A stretch of 64,000 nucleotides of DNA from Beta vulgaris subsp. vulgaris (GCF_026745355.1 NC_079203.1:39342492-39406491); one strand, 5' to 3'. Positions 31,919 to 45,103 are shown, counted from the first letter of the stretch. Made by a program: numbers and translations. Notes: generated from the sequence alone by a model not told the origin.

Positions 31919-32669
31919 GGGTGTTGGTGATTCAATTTTAGAGGATGAAGGAAAGGTTTTTCGGCTTTGTGGGAGGAGAGAGAGTGAGAAGTGTTTTTGG
32001 TAGTCATGTTTTTGGAGTAATTTTCGGTTTTATGAGAAGGAAGAAAAAAATTTGTTTTGTTTTAAGGAAAGAATAATATAAAACCGTGTGTTTACACGTT
32101 TTTTAAGAAAAAAAATCTTCAAAAAAAATATCTTCAACTAATTTGAGAGATATAAGGAAAAAATCAAATTTTTAGGAAATAAAATCTGAACAGAAATATT
32201 TTGGTTTTTCGAATTTTAAAGAAAAAAAATCTAACTCTAATACGCGGAATTGGGAACAGCGTTTGGGAACAAGTGAATGGAACAATGAAATTTTGCTACT
32301 TTGGAACTCCATTAATTCTTTTAATCCTTTGTTATCACTTAAGGCATAGAATTGTCCTATGAACAATAAGGGGAATATTATTGGACATTGGTGAGCAGTT
32401 TTCAGACATTTTTACTTATACATATGAAATAATCATATAAGAATTGTGATGTATTTAAGCAAATAAAAACATCAAAATGCACATCAGACATAATGCCAAA
32501 GAATTAACACAAAGGGGAATAATGTAGCAATCATTTCAATTTATTAAGCCAAGTTCAAGTCTCAATTTCTCAAACCTATCTCTATTTAAGGGTTTTGTCA
32601 AGATATCTGCAATTTGACGTTCAGTCTCACAGAATTCCATTTTAATAAGACCCTTTTCAACATTATCTT

Positions 32670-33178
32670 TCAGAAAGTGATGCCTAATATGGATGTGTTT
32701 GACTCTTGAATGTGTACGGGATCTTTAGAAATACTAATAGCACTAGTATTATCACAATAGATGGGAACACATTCAAAGTAGATTCCATAGTCACGTAGTT
32801 GTTGTTTTATCCATAGCATTTGGGAACAACATGCTGCTGCTGCAACATATTCAGCCTCTGCTGTAGATAAAGCAACTGTGTTTTGCTTCTTGGTGCTCCA
32901 AGAAACTAAACTATGACTAAGGAACTGAACCATACCTGATGTACTCTTTCTATTGACCAGATCTCCTGCATAGTCAGCATCCGCAAATCCTTTCAATTCA
33001 AAGGTATCATCCTCGAATAGAATAGGCTTAAATCATCTGTTCCCTTGAGGTATCTTAGGATTCTCTTCACAGCTGTGAGATGAGATTCCTTTGGATTGGC
33101 TTGAAACCTTGCACATAATCCTACACTGAAAGCAATATCAGGACGACTTGCAGTTAGATATAGTAATGAGCCAATCAT
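32670..33178 (-). pseudogene. Copia RT thumb and RNase H
   Basis: Two frames. 32993-33178 carries the [15 protein letters not shown] motif. 32670-32996 carries RNase H with ADADYAGD, STAEAEY and DNTSAI acidic residues. Truncated at the end by a frameshift (after VHIQ). Confidence 0.9.
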
Positions 33179-34145
33179 ACCTCGATATTGGTTTGATCCA
33201 CACTTTTCCTATAGAATCTTCATCCAATCTGGTTGAGATTCCCATAGGTGTATGATTAACTTTGGATGCTTCCAAACCATACTTTTTCAATAGTTCCTTT
33301 ATGTACTTTTGTTGATGGATGTAGATTCCTTCTTCTGTTTGCTTGATTTGCAACCCCAAGAAGAAGTTGAGCTCACCCATCATACTCATTTCAAATTCTT
33401 TACTCATGAGATTAGCAAAGTCCTTGCACAAAGATTCATTAGTAGCACCAAATATAATATCATCAACATATATTTGAACAACTAATAAATGTTTTCCTTT
33501 TGATTTTAAAAACAAGGTTCGATCCAATTTTCCTCTTTTAAACTCATTTTCAAGAAGGAACTTAGAAAGTCTTTCATACCATGCTCTTGGAGCTTGCTTT
33601 AACCCATAAAGAGCTTTGTCAAGCTTAAAGACATGATTAGGAAATTCTTTATTTTCAAAACCTGGAGGTTGTTCTACAAATACCTCCTCATTAAGATAAC
33701 CATTTAGAAAAGCACATTTTACATCCATTTGATACAATTTGAAACCCATGAAGGCAGCAAAAGCTATGAAGATTCTAATTGCTTCCAATCTTGCAACTGG
33801 AGCAAAAGTTTCTTCATAATCAATGCCTTCCTGTTGATTGTATCCTTTCACAACTAACCTGGCCTTGTTTCTTATGATAGTTCCGAACTCATCTAATTTG
33901 TTTCGAAACACCCACTTTAAACCAATAACCTTGTTATGTTTAGGCTTAGGTTCAAGGTGCCAAACTTTGTTTCTTTCAAATTGATGAAGTTCATCCTGCA
34001 TTGCTACGATCCAATCAGCATCAGTGAGAGCTTCTTCATGATTCCTAGGTTCCAACATAGAAAGAAAAGCATGAAAAGCACAAAAGTTTTTCAATTGAGA
34101 TCTCGTTTGAGTTCCCTTATTTATGTCACTGATTATTAGTTCCAC
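33138..34145 (-). pseudogene. Copia reverse transcriptase
   Basis: A 335-codon frame with [14 protein letters not shown], the [10 protein letters not shown] catalytic region and the YVDDIIFGA motif. Continuous through fingers and palm, then broken near its 3' end by a frameshift. Confidence 0.93.
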
Positions 34146-34663
34146 AGGATGGGAACGATGAGTTTTCCAAGGCTTTGGTTGGAAATCCTGGATGGAAACT
34201 TGGTTTCCTTGATCATCTTCATTTCCTGTACTTGGGAACCAGGTTCAACAATAGTGGATTCATTCACTAGTGCATCATCACTTAGTTCCTCTTCTTCCTC
34301 ATTGGGAACAGGAACAGGATGTTGTTCCCTTGGCTTTGTTCCCATGACTTCGTCTTCCAAAGTCTCATCAATAAGACTTAGGTCTTTTGTCAATCCTATT
34401 TCGAAGTCATCTTCAACCTGTGTGCTTGCATCAAATTTATCTGTTTCATCAAAAATAACATGCACACTTTCTTCTACACACATAGACCTTTTATTATACA
34501 CTCTATAAGCCTTGCTACTAGAAGAATATCCTAAGAATACAGCTTCTTCACTTCTAGCATCAAATTTTCCAATATTTTGTTTCCCATTATTATGAACAAA
34601 ACATTTACATCCAAATGTTCTGAAATATGTAATATTGGGCTTTTTACCAAAATACAAGCTCAT
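34136..34663 (-). pseudogene. Copia integrase C-terminal region
   Basis: Contains the YFRTFGCKCFVHN and FLGYSSSSKAYRVYN motifs typical of the copia integrase C-terminus. Acidic Pro/Glu-rich linker sequence leading to the RT follows. Confidence 0.85.
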
Positions 34664-34765
34664 AGGGCGTTTTATTTAATAAAGGTCTTACCATGGCTCG
34701 ATTTATAATGTGACAAGCAGTATTCACAGCTTCTGCCCAAAAGTTTTTAGGAAGTCCACTAGCTA

Positions 34766-35728
34766 TCAACATAGTCCTAGCCATCTTTCTAGTGTTCTAT
34801 TCTTCCTTTCAACAACACCATTTTGTTGAGGTGTTCTAGGGGCTGAGAAATTGTGATCTAATCCATTGTCTCTGCTAAAGTCATCGAACTTATAATTTTC
34901 AAACTCTTTACCATGGTCGGATCTAAGGTGAAGTAACTTATGACCACTCAAATTTTGTACTTTCTTTGCAAAGACAAGGAACTCATCATAAGTCTCGTCC
35001 TTGCTAGAAAGAAAAATAACCCAAGTAAATCTAGAGAAGTCATCTACAATTACTAACACATATTTCTTTCCACTTCTACTTTGTATCCTCATAGGTCCAC
35101 ATAAATCCATATGTATTAACTCTAAAGGTCTTGTGGTACTCACCACATTCTTGGACTTGAAAGAGGACCTAACATGCTTGCCTTTTGCGCATGCATCACA
35201 CACATGATCTAAATGAAACTTAGTAGAGGGTAAACCTAAAACTAGTTCTTTAGAACGCAGTTTGTCAAGCAAGAAAAAGCTAGCATGACCTAGACGCTTG
35301 TGCCATAAGAATGAATCATCATCAATAACACTAAGGCATGTGAATTTGTTTTTGGGAACAAGGTTGAGATCCACAACATATGTGTTCCCTTTCCTTGTTC
35401 CTTCCAAAATGATATCCTTTGTGCTATTGTTGACTATCAAACATTTTTCACTATTAAACTTCACACAGTTCCCTCTATCACAGAATTGGGAAATACTTAA
35501 CAAGTTATGCTTTAATCCATCAACTAGAAACACATTTTCTATGGAATGTGACGATGACTTACCAACTTTGCCCATGGCAACTATGTTACCTTTCTTGTTG
35601 TCACCAAAAGTCACACTTCCACCATTGTAGGCTGAGAGTGAGAGAAATCTTGATTTATCTCCAGTCATATGCTTAGAACAACCACTGTCTAGGTACCATG
35701 TGTTGTTCCCCCTCACTCCAACCTGCAA
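34766..35728 (-). pseudogene. Copia protease, GAG-pre-integrase and integrase core
   Basis: Continuous 320-codon frame: protease active site WYLDSGCSKHMTG at the start; GAG-pre-integrase zinc motif WHKRLGHAS ... CDACAKGK; integrase core with the DDE triad visible as Asp in HMDLCGP, Asp in LRSDHGKEF and Glu in VVERKNRT. The frame ends just after the third catalytic residue, so the C-terminal part continues only after a shift. Confidence 0.92.
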
Positions 35729-35807
35729 GAAAACTAATTGTTAGAGTTAGGAACCCAATCTTTCTTGGGTTCCTTTCCTTCAGGAACAATAGATTTCTTT
35801 TTCCAAA

Positions 35808-36299
35808 TTACTTTACTTGTTTCCAAGTTCTCATTGATGCGACCAAGTCTTTTAGGACAAGAGTTCCTAAAATGACCAGTGTTCCCACAAAACATACAAA
35901 CTTTATCACTTGGTAAATCAACTCTCTTTTTAGGTTTTTCAAATTTCTTTTTGTGATTAAAACCAAGACCTTCAGTTCGTTTTTTTTAGGGTTCTTAATC
36001 CAGTTTGGAATAGGTAGCATTTTCTTTTCATTTCTCATTTGGTGCAGTTCCCCTTCAAGTTCCTTATTTTCAATTTCCAAAAATGAAACATGATTTTTCA
36101 ATTCGTTTATTTCAGATTTGAAACTTTGCAAGGGAACTGACTTAATGTCAAATGAACTTACTTCAGGAACAAACTCTTTTAGTTGTGACAACTCAAGCCA
36201 ACAAGTAGTTCTCATTTTTAAGATTTTCGAAATCCTTTTTAATTTAAGATTTTTGTCAAACAATTCGAAAAATCTTTTCTCAATATCAACATCGAACAC
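35808..36299 (-). pseudogene. Copia gag/pol linker segment
   Basis: A Lys/Glu-rich, coiled-coil-like stretch, then a degraded second zinc-knuckle region (a CFVGT-type remnant). It connects gag to the protease. The frame differs from both neighbours. Confidence 0.6.
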
Positions 36300-37570
36300 T
36301 TTTAAGCCAAGAGGTATGTTCCTTTGCTACACTTAAAGCATTTTGACATTGTTTTAGTTTAATGGTTTCATCTTTGCAATCATTTACAGCGTCAACAATA
36401 AACTCAAATAATTTTTCTTTACTTAAAGAATTAAGACGAGTTTTGATGGTGTCTAGACTTGCCTCAAGAGATTCAATCTCTTCATCAGATTCGGAATTGT
36501 CAAGAGCCATAAGACAGAAGTTTGCAGTCTCCTCATTTGGTTGAGGATCATCTTCTTCCTCAGAGTCAGAGTCTCCCCATGCAGCAACCATAGCTTTCTT
36601 CATGTCAGATCGAGTATAGGAGTTTTTGTATTCTTTGTTCCTATCTCTGCTCTGTTCCCTTCCTTTGCCTTTTTCTCCCATTGGGGACAATCCTTGATGA
36701 AGTGCTCAGAACTGCCACACTTATGACAAACAAGTTTGTTAGAATATTTCTTATTCTTACCTTTGTAATCACCTTTCTTCATGTTCCTAAACATTCTTTT
36801 GAATTTTCGGACCATGAGAGCAGATTCTTCTTCATCTGTTTCTGAGCCTTCACTTTCATCAGCTTTTAAGGCAATCGACTTTTGCTTGGACATGCTCCAT
36901 TCTCATTGTCCAATTGCAACTCATGAGTCATGAGGGAACCAGCAAGTTGTTCCAAATTGAACTTAGTAAAGTCCTTAGTTTCCTGTAAGGCAGTTACCTT
37001 AGCCATCCAACGATCCCTAGGAAGGCTCCTTAGGACCTTTCGTACCTGTTCCTCAGATGTAATCACTTTACCAAGAGATGTTAGCTCATTAATTATATTA
37101 GTAAAGCGTGTAAACATGTCTTGGATAGACTCTTTTGATTTCATTTGAAAAAGTTCATATTGGTTCATCAAAAGATCTATTTTTGATCTCTTAACTTCAC
37201 TCGTACCTTCATGAGTGACTTCAAGAAGATCCCAAATTTGTTTTGCGGTTTTACATCCCATGACACGATTGTGTTCATGAGGCCCAAGACCACAATGAAG
37301 CAATTTTATAGCAAGAGCATTAATTTCCATCTTTTCGAAATCAGCTTTATCAAAATCAGATATAGATTTAGGAATTACCTCATTCTTGTCATTAGTGGTA
37401 GTGACTTCAAAATCACCTACCTCTATGACTCTCCATACCTGGTAATTGTCGGCTTTGATAAAGATCTCCATTCTGTTCTTCCAGTAAGTGTAAAACTTAC
37501 CATTGAACATTGGTGGCCTCTGCGTAGAGTACCCTTCTTCCAGTTTCTCTCTAGTATTCATATTTTTCAA
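36286..37570 (-). pseudogene. Copia gag region (capsid and zinc knuckle), frameshifted
   Basis: The first frame (36866-37570) starts with a GYSTQRPPMFNGK-type gag N-terminus followed by the UBN2/gag polyprotein fold. A frame change near 36880 leads to the nucleocapsid part (36600-36893) with a CCHC knuckle, CHKCGSSEHFIKDC. A further shift leads to an acidic then coiled-coil-prone segment (36286-36690). At least two frameshifts separate these pieces. Confidence 0.88.
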
Positions 37571-37611
37571 GATCTTGAACTCAACAGGGTTTCCTGAATA
37601 TTAGAGTTCCC

Positions 37612-37623
37612 GCTCTGATACCA
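37612..37623 (-). other. Primer binding site (initiator Met-tRNA type)
   Basis: TGGTATCAGAGC on the minus strand, two bases inside the 5' LTR edge: the standard plant copia PBS complementary to the 3' end of initiator tRNA-Met. Confidence 0.9.
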
Positions 37624-37625
37624 AT

Positions 37626-39026
37626 TGTTGTATAATATGAGCACTATAAAAGGGGGGGTGAATTATAGTGAGAGAATAAGCACTACTTTTTGCGGAATTA
37701 AAAGTAAACTTGGGAACAAACAATGGGAACACGAGAGATTTTACGAGGAAAAACTTCCTAGGCCTAGTAGGAAGAAACAACCTCGACCACAAGGGATTTT
37801 AAACAACTTTCCACTATAATAGGCCAAAACAACTCTGATTACAACCTATTACTTTTCTCTCGATTCTCAACTTAAGTCACTCAACTCAAGTTCCCAACGA
37901 CAGTTCCCAACAACTGACGTTTTCTCTCAAACTTCACTCGAAGTTCCTTTCTCTTTCTCTTTCTCTTTCTCTTGCTTCACTCAAAGCTTTCTCACACTTA
38001 CAAGAGTTCACTCAAACCCTTTTTCTCAAAAATACACTTTGTAAAACAATGGAAGAGTAAAAAACTCGATTAATGTAAGTATGAATTCTCTTAAGGAAAG
38101 GCACTGACACTTTAGATAACTTAAGACAAATTAACTAAGTCAGACACACTGACAATCATTTTCTCAAATGAATTAGGCGCCTATTTATAGACTATTAAGA
38201 CAAGACATGATTTCCACTAACTTAGACCATTATCACATGTTCTCCATGATTTCTAATTAATTAATTAAATTAAATTATTTATTCCAGTCATGTCATCATC
38301 CACTAATCCATTACTTCATTCATAGAAGCAGTAACAAATACGTGGTTTTGCAAACTTGGAGAATAATTAATCTTATTTAATTTAATTAAATACTTGGAGG
38401 ATAATTAACTTAGCCCACTAAATCCACTAACTCTATAAACATGTAGCAGTAAATCATTTAGGCGTGTAAGCTAGAATTTAGGAAATAAATAAAAAAATCT
38501 TTAGCTAGTTTTTAGGAAAAAATCTTTTTCAAAATCTTTTATAAAACCGGAAAACATTTTTTATTTCAAAAATCCGAAACATTTTAAAAACCGGAAATAA
38601 TATATTTTCGAAAACTAAATCTTTTAAATAAAATTAAAAGATAAAATATATTTAAAAAGATAAGATTTGAAAATCAGTTATTTAAAATCAAAAATCTATT
38701 TAAAATCTTTTCCTAACAAACTTAAACTAACTTCCTAAAATTATGGATCTTAGTCAAATTATCCCTAAAAACTCTAACAACTATATTGGGCACACAATTA
38801 CTTAGGCGCACAATATTAGTCACTTAGAGTTCCTAAATTAGTTTTAAAGTCTTGTTCCCTAATTATTAAGTCTTGTTCCTAAGCCTTGTTCCTATAGTGC
38901 CAGGTCTGTTCCTTTCATGGGAACAGAACCAAGTTCCTTTGAGAATTCACCACGAACTTAATAAAGCTATTACTCAACCTTAACAAGAAGATTAATAAAT
39001 ACCCTAATGTATTCTAATCTTCATTC
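37626..39026 (-). repeat. 5' LTR of the copia element, truncated
   Basis: Matches 27998-29594 from its inner edge, but similarity stops at about 39026. The last about 175 bp of the outer (5', U3) end, including the terminal CAACA, is missing. It is replaced by remnant sequence of the host TIR element, so a target duplication cannot be checked and the 5' LTR promoter may be impaired. Confidence 0.88.
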
Positions 39027-39083
39027 AAGTAGCGATTTATAACAAATTCAGTGCCGTCCTACGTGGACAGTACGCAGGGATTT

Positions 39084-39331
39084 TTTTTTTGGACATATTT
39101 ATAGAATTAAAACCCACTTTTATATTATTCAAGGATAAAATTCATATAAATAGTGTAAATGTCAAAATGTTGCACTTTAAATTAAAAAAAAATTGATGAA
39201 CTACTAGCAGTCAGCAGACTATGCAAACAAATTGGCATTTTCTCACCAAAAATCCATAAAGCGGGAATTCTATTGATCTTCATCTTGTTTCTCCATAATC
39301 TTCCCATGCTTATAAAATTGGACCAACATTA
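39084..39331 (+). promoter_or_regulatory. Promoter/5' UTR interval of the RlmH-like gene
   Basis: Only about 250 bp separates the end of the host TIR element from the ATG at 39332. No convincing TATA box at a proper distance is visible, which is common for plant housekeeping genes. Regulation may be influenced by the adjacent transposons. Confidence 0.35.
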
Positions 39332-42300
39332 ATGGCAGTGATTACATTATTAGCTCGTCATCTCCCCATTAATCTCACTTCATCAGGTTTTGCTCATACT
39401 TCTCCTTTTCCAAATTTCATTCTACTCTTTTTGCCCTCTTATCTTCTTTTAAACTCCAATTTTACTTAACAATTGTATCTCAAAAAATTGTTACTAACCC
39501 AGATACGCCAGATGGAAGAAAATGCAAGTACACTGGTCAATCTGTGGTACAATTTCATTCGATTCTCTCAAAATTTAATCTTTTTTCTGAATTTGAGATT
39601 GACCCAGTAAACCCAATTCTTTTCAACACTGAAATTTACTGTCTAATTTGAATTTTGTGGGTTTGTTGCAATTTGCATGATGAATTGGATTGCAGAGAGC
39701 TATTCCAATTAGGGTTTTAACAGTGGGGAAAAAACGGTCTCGTGGAGTACAGCTAATTGTTGATGAATATAAAGATAAACTCCAGAATTATTGTAGTGTT
39801 GATGATGTCTTAGTCCGTTCTAATCCGAAAAATGCACGGTAATTTGTTATTTCTTTATAAGATTTTAGTTAAGTATATGTTTGTTTCTTATGTTAATTTT
39901 TTTAATACTTTGGTTTGAGATTGGATGTTATTGATAATTTTGTATCTTACCTAGTTTGTAATGTCAAGTAGCTTAAATTAGGTTTTATTGCTTTTGTTTG
40001 ACATCATCTTCCACTTGCATTGTTAGGTTTTAGATGGTTGGATATATGTAGTTGTTGAATGACTTAGCTCAATAGCTTGTGATGTATGTTGATCCTCAAA
40101 TGATAAATGATCACTTTACTTGCTTTCTTGAATGTCCTGATACTCTTAGCCTTCATGATCTTATATATTGATTTCTTCTTGTCGTCTTAGTACGAGAGAG
40201 AGAGAGAGAGAGAGTAAATGTAGATCATGTCTTGCTAAATAACCAAAATTCACTTTCTAGAATGTTGAACATCATAATCTTATTGGGCAAGTAAAAGAAA
40301 TCTAGAGAAACGTGCGAAATTTGGCTTCATGTTTCATGCCCTAAATTGGGCGCTAAGTAAGTCATCGCGTAGGCTTCATGTAGTAAAATCGAGAGAATTC
40401 TAATACAAAAGGAAATGCTCTTGATATATCCTTAGCTTGTGTACTGAGTACCGACTTTCTTAAACACATAACTGACTGATGTTAGTGTAGTATAAATGTG
40501 GACTTAGGCTTGGGTTTTCTTTGTAGTGTGACAAATATTAGTATGTAACGAAGTGTGAGTAGGAAAGAGTGAGGAGTGTAGTAGTGGGAGATCCATGTGA
40601 AAATAGTAGTGTGTTTGTCGGCTTAAATTAGTGAGTGTATTTATAGTGGGAGCTAACATAAAATCTTGTTCACTTTGTTACTATATTTTGTGGTTATAGT
40701 ATAATTGTCTCAAATACATGTTGACCAATTATTGTTGATATCTGAAAGAAAACTTGTAATTATTATGTTCAAAATCCTTACCAACTAAAACAAATTACTC
40801 TTGTAGCGTTTTGCTACTAATGGATATGTTGTTGGCTTAATCATGTCATAACTGAATCAAGTTTAGTACTATGCTTATCAATTGCTTGCAAATTAATTAA
40901 GTGTTGTGTGCAAATTCATTCTGCTTTACATTATTATGTGAATGAGTAGTTGCCTTACATGAAGCTATCATGCTCCATTATGTGGATAGAAATTATAAGT
41001 TTTTTTTTTTTTTTTTTTTGTCTAAATAGGGATGTCAAGGCTCAGATTGAAGAGGAAGACTTTGCTGTTGTAAACCTCATCAAGTCTAATGATTGGGTAT
41101 AATAACATTTTCCCCTTTTGCTTGAAGAGGTGTATAGGGCATGGAATTGGCTTTGGTAGGACAATTATGCTGTCTGTATATGTCCATGAAGCTTTTTTCA
41201 TGCTGCATGCCTTCTCTGGAATGTAGAAATTGAGCAAAACCCTATAATCTTCGTCCTATTCTATCCTTGAAATCACTTTTCTCTTCCTCCTAGTTGGCTT
41301 TTCTTTGAGTTCTTCATAACTCTGTTTCCAATTTAGTGAGATCGTTTATTTTACCATATTCTTTCTTTAGCGGCCACTAAGATAGCATTGTGTCCTGTTG
41401 TTATTTACCATCTATAACTGATAGCAATTTGAAGGCTGAAGTAGCATACTGGACCAAGTTCTAATAGTCATAGACTTTTTTACATACAAAAGTTTTCGTA
41501 ATATATAACAAGAGGTTAACCAACAAAGACAGAAAGGATCATAATTCATAGATACAAAGCAACATGATACATTACAGAACATGCACTAAGAAAAAGAGAA
41601 ATTTGTCTTTATTCTAGTTAACATCAAATACTGTCTTGCTAGGAAAGCTTACATGGATGTTGTTAAAATATAGATATAAAATTTCATTAGAGTGAAGAAA
41701 GTCCATGAATTTGCTATTGTGGCAGGTATACTTCATTTGTTAGGTATAAAGCATCTGAAAAACTTTTAGGTACTAAAATGATGCAGATGACAAAAAGTAA
41801 ATAGGAAATTTAGGATATTTTGTTTCAGTTTGATATTTCAGATGTTAGAATAGATGGATATTGTGTAAGAATTCTTACCATGGTGGGAGTACCAATATTG
41901 TACTATAGATAAGTGTACCAATGCTACCTAATCCCTATAGTGTGCCATCTATTACATATCTACCTTTATATTTTGTGATACCGAAGCCCTGTAATATTAT
42001 ATCGACATCTATTTTTTTCATGTAATTGTTTGACATTGTGCATGGCTTGAACCACTTTTTTATTTTTTGTTTTTATAAAAGGTCACACTTAATTTCTGAA
42101 GATTTAGCATTTGGTGCATTCGAATCAACAAGCTTCTTCTAATGTGCTAACTTTTACACTTTATTAAATTTTTGGTACTAGGTTGTGATCTTGGATGAGC
42201 ATGGACTGGATGTAGGCTCAGAGAGGTTGGCTGAGCTTATTGGAGATGCAGGGTTGACGGTATAATTTCCAATCTGAATATTTTAGCTGATTTCCAGTGC

Positions 42301-43351
42301 TCTGTCTGTCAGACTGCAATTGCTCCTACCTAAAATAGATGTAAAGAGTGTGTCAAACTTCATTTGTTGATTGAGTTCAGTTTCTCTGGAGCCTACAGAC
42401 ATTTGTTTTATTTTATTTTTAGGGGACCCTCTGTGCTGACAGGCAGAATGGTTAAGATAGAAGTCAGCTAACTTAGTATGGTGCTTTCCACCTTCATGAT
42501 CAGGTCATCTACTACCTGTAGTTGTTAAGGGTTAGTGGGTTCGTGGGCCGAATCCTGTGAGGTTCATTGGCCTGGTGATGTTGCTCATCTTTTGACACAA
42601 GTCTGAGTTGTAAGCAAGGTTTCGGAATGTCTTCGGACTCTGAGCTATTGAGTATAGGAGAATACTGCAAGTGATGAGTGATACCAAAATCTTAATCATA
42701 TTACAATAAAAAAAGGGAAGAGAATGAAGAACAAAACCGACCCACATATTTATGTGGTTCTCCAACAATGTGTTGGCTAGTCCACAGGCAGAACGAGAGA
42801 ACATATCTTATTAGTTTTCTGACATGAGAGACTGTGAGCACAAACTTTTGAATAGAGAAGCATAATAGGATAAAAGGAAGAGCCCGTGGCTGGGTCGTCT
42901 AAAAGTGCCACAACCATGAGATACGTAATGCATCTCTAATTTTGCAGGGAGCTTCAAGGATGACCTTTTGCATAGGTGGACCATATGGGCATGGGATACA
43001 ATTACAACAACGTGCTAATCTATCAATAAAGCTATCATCTTTGGTCTTAAATCACCAGATTGCTTTAGTTGTACTTATGGAGCAGCTATACAGGTTAAAC
43101 ATTTTTTATGACCAAATTGTTTCCATACTTGTGTTAGCTGGCTGGCTATGTTAACTTTTTTTTTTAACATCTTGATCTTCTGAAGCTTATCTCTTTTCTT
43201 TTTCATCTTTTGATTTTCATGGATGAGATATCAAGAGAACTTACTCAGCGAACAATTTCTTATCAGTTAGCCTTCTTAATGTTTTAGTCTTACAGAATTT
43301 TATATGTTCAGAGCATGGACTATTCTTAAAGGCCAGAAGTATCATCACTAA
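39332..43351 (+). CDS. RlmH-type SPOUT rRNA methyltransferase, plant organellar homologue
   Basis: Homologue of bacterial RlmH, which uses AdoMet to methylate pseudouridine 1915 in helix 69 of 23S rRNA; an organelle-ribosome role in plants is inferred. Exons: 39332-39386, 39503-39546, 39696-39838, 41030-41096, 42182-42259, 42948-43093, 43312-43351. All are GT-AG, phases agree, and the 190-residue product ends TAA, the size of the single plant orthologue. The N-terminus (MAVITLLARHLPINLTSS) is acid-free and transit-peptide-like. SPOUT knot motif IGGPYGHG (138-145, bacterial IGGPEG) and the C-terminal YRAWTILKGQKYHH (177-190) match the family's signature ends. The acceptor of the last exon sits in a T-poor context but phase and homology are clear. 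Introns hold a GA microsatellite (about 40193-40214). Confidence 0.93.
40193..40214. repeat. (GA)n microsatellite
   Basis: About 11 GA units in intron 3 of the RlmH-like gene. Confidence 0.9.
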
Positions 43352-44446
43352 GAATCTGTCTTCACCTTGATGTCTTGGCAGGTACACTTTTTTTTTTTTT
43401 TTTTTTCAGACAAGTAGAATTTTAGTATAATTTTTTCTTTTTCACAACAAGCAGGTACACTAAGAATCTGTCTTTATGTGTCTGTGTGACTGCATGTGTG
43501 TGTTTGTGTTTTTGGGTGTATTTGTAGTTGGTAGGTCTGGTATGCCAAATTCCCCAGTTATGGTTTTATATTAAGGTGGTTATTGCTATAGTATATATTT
43601 CTAATATTGAAAGACTACTAAATAGCTTATTGTTACAAGACCCATTATTTCTTCATGATAGGAGATGAGACATTATGAGGTACCATAATCTGTGTAAAGA
43701 TTTTCTTAGGAAGAGATTGGTGCAAGTTTGAAAGGTAATAGTAATTAATGGAATTAGAATATAATGATAGTTGCTAGATTATCAAACTGGTATGTAAATG
43801 TTGAAGAAGCCTTTCATAGATATCCTTTTTGCTTATCTCTTAGAGAACCTTTAAATAATTTGATGCTTATTATAAATAAGTTGTTGGCCCGGGCAGTATC
43901 CCAACGATGCTTACATGTACGATGTCAACTTGTGCATTCTTATGTTGAATCTCGCTACTCGCTATCAAATAAGTTCCTCAATTAACATAGTAAATCAAAT
44001 GTGTAAACCTTGTTATGCTAGTCTGAGATTAATGCATAGAATTACTTTCAGCTTTCCTTAAAAGCCATAAAACCATATTTAACAATAATCTAAGCAAGAA
44101 TCTGTCATAGTGATTTGATAAATAGGTGATACTTGTTCATTTCAAGTTATAACTGAACTGCTCTTTTTATTGCAGATCTCTCCTGCTATCTTGATATTTT
44201 CCGGGTACACTCGACATAGGTCTGTACTCGACCAATGTCCGCAGAACGTGGTCTTGGGACATGGTATGAAGGCATGCTGGAGGCAGAAGCACTTGATGTG
44301 GGGAAATCTGTAGTGTATAGAAAATGCAATGTTCTATTGCAAGTGGGCAACTCTGAGGATTTTCTGGTTTCAGTGAACTGTGAAGTGATAATGGTGCAGA
44401 AGAAAGGGTCTTTTCTGAATGCTTCGGAATCTGCTGTCTCTGGAAA

Positions 44447-44447
44447 A

Positions 44448-44472
<25 letters not shown>
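44447..44472. repeat. (TA)n microsatellite
   Basis: A run of about 12 TA units within a non-coding or 3'-UTR-like stretch downstream of the RlmH-like gene. Confidence 0.9.
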
Positions 44473-44478
<6 letters not shown>

Positions 44479-45103
44479 TCATACAAGCTCTTCAATAGTC
44501 TATTAATGAAGATAATTTCATTTTCTAGTCATTTAGAAAGCAACAAAAACTTGAGTGAGATGTCTACTGATTGTCTCCTGGTGAGGATTGTAGATTGGGC
44601 AATGAAAATTATTTTTTGCTACAGATTCTAAATGTGTTGCTAACCTCCTGCATGAGCATGGCCTCTCCAGAACCTAATCTTTAGAAGGATACTGTATTCA
44701 CACTGTCACACTGTCACACTGTCAGACGTTCCCTGCAAACAAATTGGGAGTAGTTTGGAGTAAAGAACAACTCATTTTAATTTATTGGAACTTGTTAGAA
44801 TATTATTTGTACTTATTCACATTCTTATGCAACTTTAATCTCTTTGTAAATTATGAAGATCTCTATCTTAACTTATTGGAACTTATTGATATTACTATGC
44901 AATCTTTTATCTCTTTGTAGGTACAAGTTTGGATAGATAAACTTGTGAGCTCTTTTCTATAGTGCAATTTCATAAATGAAAAGAATCGGAATCCTCAAAG
45001 TCACTCAACTTTCTTGATAGTGCTAAAAGAGTCGGTTAATAACTCCCTATATGTTAACCGGATTAAATTTTCAAAGTTTATCACGTAATGTAGATGTCTT
45101 ATA

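Larger units (their letters stand above)
27998..39026 (-). mobile_element. Ty1/copia LTR retrotransposon, Sirevirus-like, defective
   Basis: Order on the minus strand: 5' LTR (37626-39026, truncated), PBS (37612-37623), gag, protease, integrase, RT, RNase H, an extra region (about 30200-31920), PPT (29596-29607), 3' LTR (27998-29594). Integrase before RT places it in Ty1/copia. Long LTRs, a large gag with a zinc knuckle, an initiator-Met PBS and a coding region after RNase H fit the Sirevirus lineage. The reading frame is broken in many places, so it cannot encode an intact polyprotein. The two LTRs are highly similar, with a few small indels, so insertion was fairly recent. Confidence 0.9.
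27705..39090. mobile_element. Older TIR element hosting the copia insertion
   Basis: The left sequence CCCTGCGTACCGTCACGTAGG (27722 on), after an A run, is mirrored by CCTACGTGGACAGTACGCAGGG ending about 39081, before a T run. The inverted match spans about 29 bp with few differences. On the left it is followed by reiterated AAACCGCTACTT palindromes; a remnant (AAGTAGCGATTTAT) follows the right LTR. The retrotransposon therefore landed in a pre-existing TIR element. The outer ends and target duplication are not resolved. Confidence 0.6.

Noticed and set aside
44235..44498. 87-codon frame ending in a YI repeat
   Set aside because: Runs into the TA microsatellite and resembles no family; more likely 3' UTR or intergenic.
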